From SpSt-583 sp034434015 (lineage in GTDB: Bacteria > Chloroflexota > Anaerolineae > Anaerolineales > UBA6663): a stretch of DNA of 64,000 bases. The stretch covers positions 32,562 through 96,561 of the forward strand of contig DAOUAB010000059.1 in assembly GCA_034434015.1 (NCBI GenBank), written 5' to 3'. The notes below the pieces were generated by a model, which saw only the letters and a list, made by a program, of their open reading frames with translations, searched no databases and was not told where the DNA came from. Below are positions 62,063 through 64,000 of the stretch, in pieces. A program made the translations under genes and the position numbers. Position 1 is the stretch's first letter. Each line of letters opens with the position of its first letter.

Positions 62063-62871
62063 TGCGGCCTCCGCTCCAGTTCGCGCCGCAGGAGTTCGTA
62101 CTGGCGCGGCTTGTCCACGTCCATGCCGATCTCGGCGTAAGGCGAGATCAGGACCCGGCCGTTCATGCCCAGGCGCTCGCGGATGCGGCGCTGGCCCCAG
62201 GCCAGGCTCAGGCGGCCCAGGGCGACCAGCAGGAACGTGTCCCAGCCCACCAGCGCCGCCTGCTTCACCAGGCTCTTGCGGGCGTCCACGATCTGGCGCC
62301 AGGCCGGGTGATAGCCGCTGAAGATTTCGGTCCGGATCAGGCTCAGGTCGCCGGCCGTGAAGCGCCCTTCCTTGAGCCGGAAGAAGGTGCGCCGCGAGCC
62401 CGGGAAGCGGCGTTCCATCACCTCGGCCGGGATGATGGAGTAGTACATGTCGTGGTCGCTCTCCAGCGAGGCGCGCACGTTCCAGTCCACCATCTCGCCC
62501 GTGATGAGCGGGATGTCGGCGCTGACCGCCAGCACATGCGTGGGCGGCGCGCCCTGCGCCAGCGTCCAGGCCGCGCCGGCGGTCAGGTTATCGATGAGGT
62601 TGCCCTGGTCCGCCACCGCGCCCCACGGCCGGGCGCACGACAGGGCGAGCGCCTGGTCCGGCGCCAGGCCGGCGATGACCACGCGCCGGATGGTTGTTGC
62701 GGCGCTGAGGGCGTCCAGCACCCACTGGGCCATGGGCCGGCCGCCGATCTCCAGCAGGGCCTTCGGGCGACCCTGGGTCAATGGGTACAGGGGGTCGTCC
62801 GGGCCGGGCACGCCGCCGGCCATGACGACCGCGTCAATGGTTGGCGGGGGGGGCCGGTCAGCGGGCGTCAT
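62059..62871 (-). CDS. MobA-like NTP transferase domain protein
   Basis: 270 residues. N-terminal nucleotide-binding loop DAVVMAGGVPGPDDPLYPLTQGRPKALLEIGGRPM, then HVLAVSADIPLITGEMVDW with a metal-binding Asp; the C-terminal half is less familiar (TFFRLKEGRFTAGDLSLIRTEIF...PYAEIGMDVDKPRQYELLRRELE). It probably transfers a nucleotide to a sugar or lipid-linked phosphate; which is unknown. It overlaps both neighbours by a few bases (operon-like). Confidence 0.85.
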   Translation of the reverse strand: MTPADRPPPPTIDAVVMAGGVPGPDDPLYPLTQGRPKALLEIGGRPMAQWVLDALSAATTIRRVVIAGLAPDQALALSCARPWGAVADQGNLIDNLTAGAAWTLAQGAPPTHVLAVSADIPLITGEMVDWNVRASLESDHDMYYSIIPAEVMERRFPGSRRTFFRLKEGRFTAGDLSLIRTEIFSGYHPAWRQIVDARKSLVKQAALVGWDTFLLVALGRLSLAWGQRRIRERLGMNGRVLISPYAEIGMDVDKPRQYELLRRELERRPQ

Positions 62872-63766
62872 CGTTGAGCCTTTGGATGGAGGGCCCCAGT
62901 TTGAGCTGGTCGATCAGGTCGCTCAACTCGGCGTCGGTCAGGACGCGGCCCCGGCCGCTGGCGGCCACCAGCGCGGCCTCGATCAGGTTGGTGCCGAAGG
63001 AGCGCCCTTCCAGCCGGGGCGTCGTCGTCACCAGCCAGTGCGCGCCGGCGTCCCGGAAGAGGGCCACATCGTCGGGCGTGGTGGTGTTGGTGCAGATGAT
63101 TTTGCCGTCCAGGCGAGCCGGCCGGTAGCGCTTGATGTAGTGGCAGTCGCCGGCGATCACGCTTGCCCAGGCGTACCAGCGGCCGTGTTTGGGCGTCCAC
63201 TTCTCCTGCTGCTCGCCGATGGGATAGATCCAGGTGAACGGCAGGCGCCCGATCACGGGCAGCGCCAGCGCGGCCACGGCCTTCACGGCGGCCACGCTGC
63301 GCAGCGGGATCGGCAGGTCCAGCGCGAACAGCAGGTCGCCGAAGACGCACTCGTAGCCGCGCTCGACGAACGACATTGACATCCCCCAGCGGTCCGCGCC
63401 GCCGGTGAACAGCACGCGGCGCGGCTCGATCCGGCCGACGCGCGCTTCGATGAACCCGGCGACCTGCCGCTCGAGCGTGTTCTTGACGCCGGTGCCGTCC
63501 ACCAGCGGAGTCTTCTTCACATGGCGCACCATCGGCTGGACCGAGTACAGCGGATACCAGCGCCCGGCCACGCGCAGGCCCAGGTCGGCGCCGCCGACGC
63601 CGAAGGCGTCCACCTGGCCGTCCAGCTCGCGGTAGAGCTGCGCGGCCTTCTCCATGTCGCCGTCGGTGCCCCGGCGCTCGAGGCGCACCGTCTGGCCGAG
63701 GAGCTGCACCTCCACCGCTTTGTCACGCTTCGATGACCCCAGGCTGATGCTGACAGCGCGCTTCAT
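62858..63766 (-). CDS. Conserved protein, possibly quinate 5-dehydrogenase-like
   Basis: 302 residues from the ATG at 63766 (MKRAVSISLGSSKRDKAVEV). I recall similar sequences annotated as quinate 5-dehydrogenase in Chloroflexota, but I see no convincing dinucleotide-binding loop, so the enzymatic call is tentative. Notable stretches: LLGQTVRLERRGTDGDMEKAAQL, VDAFGVGGADLGL, VLFTGGADRWGMSMSF and IICTNTTTPDDVALFRDAGAHWL. It overlaps the nucleotidyltransferase start by 14 bases, so the two are probably co-expressed. Confidence 0.65.
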   Translation of the reverse strand: MKRAVSISLGSSKRDKAVEVQLLGQTVRLERRGTDGDMEKAAQLYRELDGQVDAFGVGGADLGLRVAGRWYPLYSVQPMVRHVKKTPLVDGTGVKNTLERQVAGFIEARVGRIEPRRVLFTGGADRWGMSMSFVERGYECVFGDLLFALDLPIPLRSVAAVKAVAALALPVIGRLPFTWIYPIGEQQEKWTPKHGRWYAWASVIAGDCHYIKRYRPARLDGKIICTNTTTPDDVALFRDAGAHWLVTTTPRLEGRSFGTNLIEAALVAASGRGRVLTDAELSDLIDQLKLGPSIQRLNDDAR

Positions 63767-63849
63767 GGTTGGCTGACCGGCGAAGGACGAAAGGCGGCGG
63801 CGTGAGCGACGGCGACGTCCGTCCTTCATCCGCCGTCGACGATCCCCGC

Positions 63850-64000
63850 TCAATCGGCGGCTTGCAGGTGCAGGGCCGGCGCCGGCTCCTTGCGATAGGC
63901 CAGCAGCGCGGGCGTCTTCCAGGCGATCCAGGCCGTGGCCGCCAGGCAGGCCAGGCCGCCGCTGACCACCGAGACCACCGGCCCGAAGGCCTGGGCCACC
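63850..64000 (-). CDS. C-terminus of an MFS-like transporter (partial)
   Basis: Only about 49 codons are inside the window. They encode VAQAFGPVVSVVSGGLACLA then ATAWIAWKTPALLAYRKEP and a short tail to TGA. One last transmembrane helix followed by a cytoplasmic tail looks like the end of an MFS exporter; the evidence is thin. Confidence 0.5.
   Translation of the reverse strand, partial: VAQAFGPVVSVVSGGLACLAATAWIAWKTPALLAYRKEPAPALHLQAAD

Overview
The window is GC-rich bacterial chromosome, dense in housekeeping genes. Several signs point to a Chloroflexota (Anaerolineae-like) bacterium: an hrcA-grpE-dnaK-dnaJ-prmA operon behind a perfect CIRCE element, an archaeal-style HMG-CoA synthase/thiolase/DUF35 cluster, RNase J, many lipoproteins with Pro/Thr-rich linkers, and many NarL-type two-component pairs with GAF kinases. 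This assignment is inferred from gene content; no rRNA is present. I see no CRISPR array, prophage or intact insertion sequence.

Layout. 1-6.1 kb: a partial LuxR/MalT-type ATPase regulator, then a minus-strand block of kinase, response regulator, 59-residue glycine-rich membrane protein, ABC ATPase and ABC permease. Repeat, transposase and gene debris flanks this block. 6.1-10.1 kb: a minus-strand HMG-CoA synthase, lipoprotein, thiolase-like protein and DUF35 protein; the thiolase lacks its usual catalytic Cys and His. 10.2-20.5 kb: a pore-like membrane protein, a solute-binding lipoprotein beside a 1247-residue Cache/PAS/GAF/HD-GYP protein, an ArsR-SRPBCC pair, a kinase-regulator pair and a lone receiver. 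20.5-28.2 kb: an ABC ATPase and a 2290-codon fusion of four FtsX-type permease modules to two sensor modules and a class III nucleotide cyclase. This fusion is the most unusual gene in the window.

28.2-44.3 kb: REP-like repeats, infA with a terminator inside its leader, a P-loop kinase, prmA, the heat-shock operon (dnaK carries one in-frame amber codon at position 193), a DHH phosphoesterase, prfA-prmC, a Cof-type HAD phosphatase, lexA, surE and a third kinase-regulator pair. 44.3-64 kb: two candidate small RNAs, tRNA-Val(CAC), a cold-shock protein, RNase J, a parvulin lipoprotein, moaA, a HAD hydrolase, a SIMPL lipoprotein, htpG, pepF, ychF, a free-standing LAGLIDADG protein, tRNA-Leu(CAA), paired paralogous anchored proteins, a GNAT protein, a sugar-phosphate isomerase, rsmI, a PAP2 phosphatase, a nucleotidyltransferase, a conserved protein and the end of an MFS-like transporter.

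Themes. Signalling is heavy: three HisKA_3 kinase/NarL pairs, a lone receiver, an HD-GYP protein (c-di-GMP turnover) and a cyclase joined to a transporter. Proteostasis genes form a second theme (dnaK operon, htpG, infA, prfA/prmC, prmA). Promoters with TTGACA/TATAAT-like boxes are clear. Some lie so close to the start codon (arsR, moaA) that the mRNA is probably leaderless.
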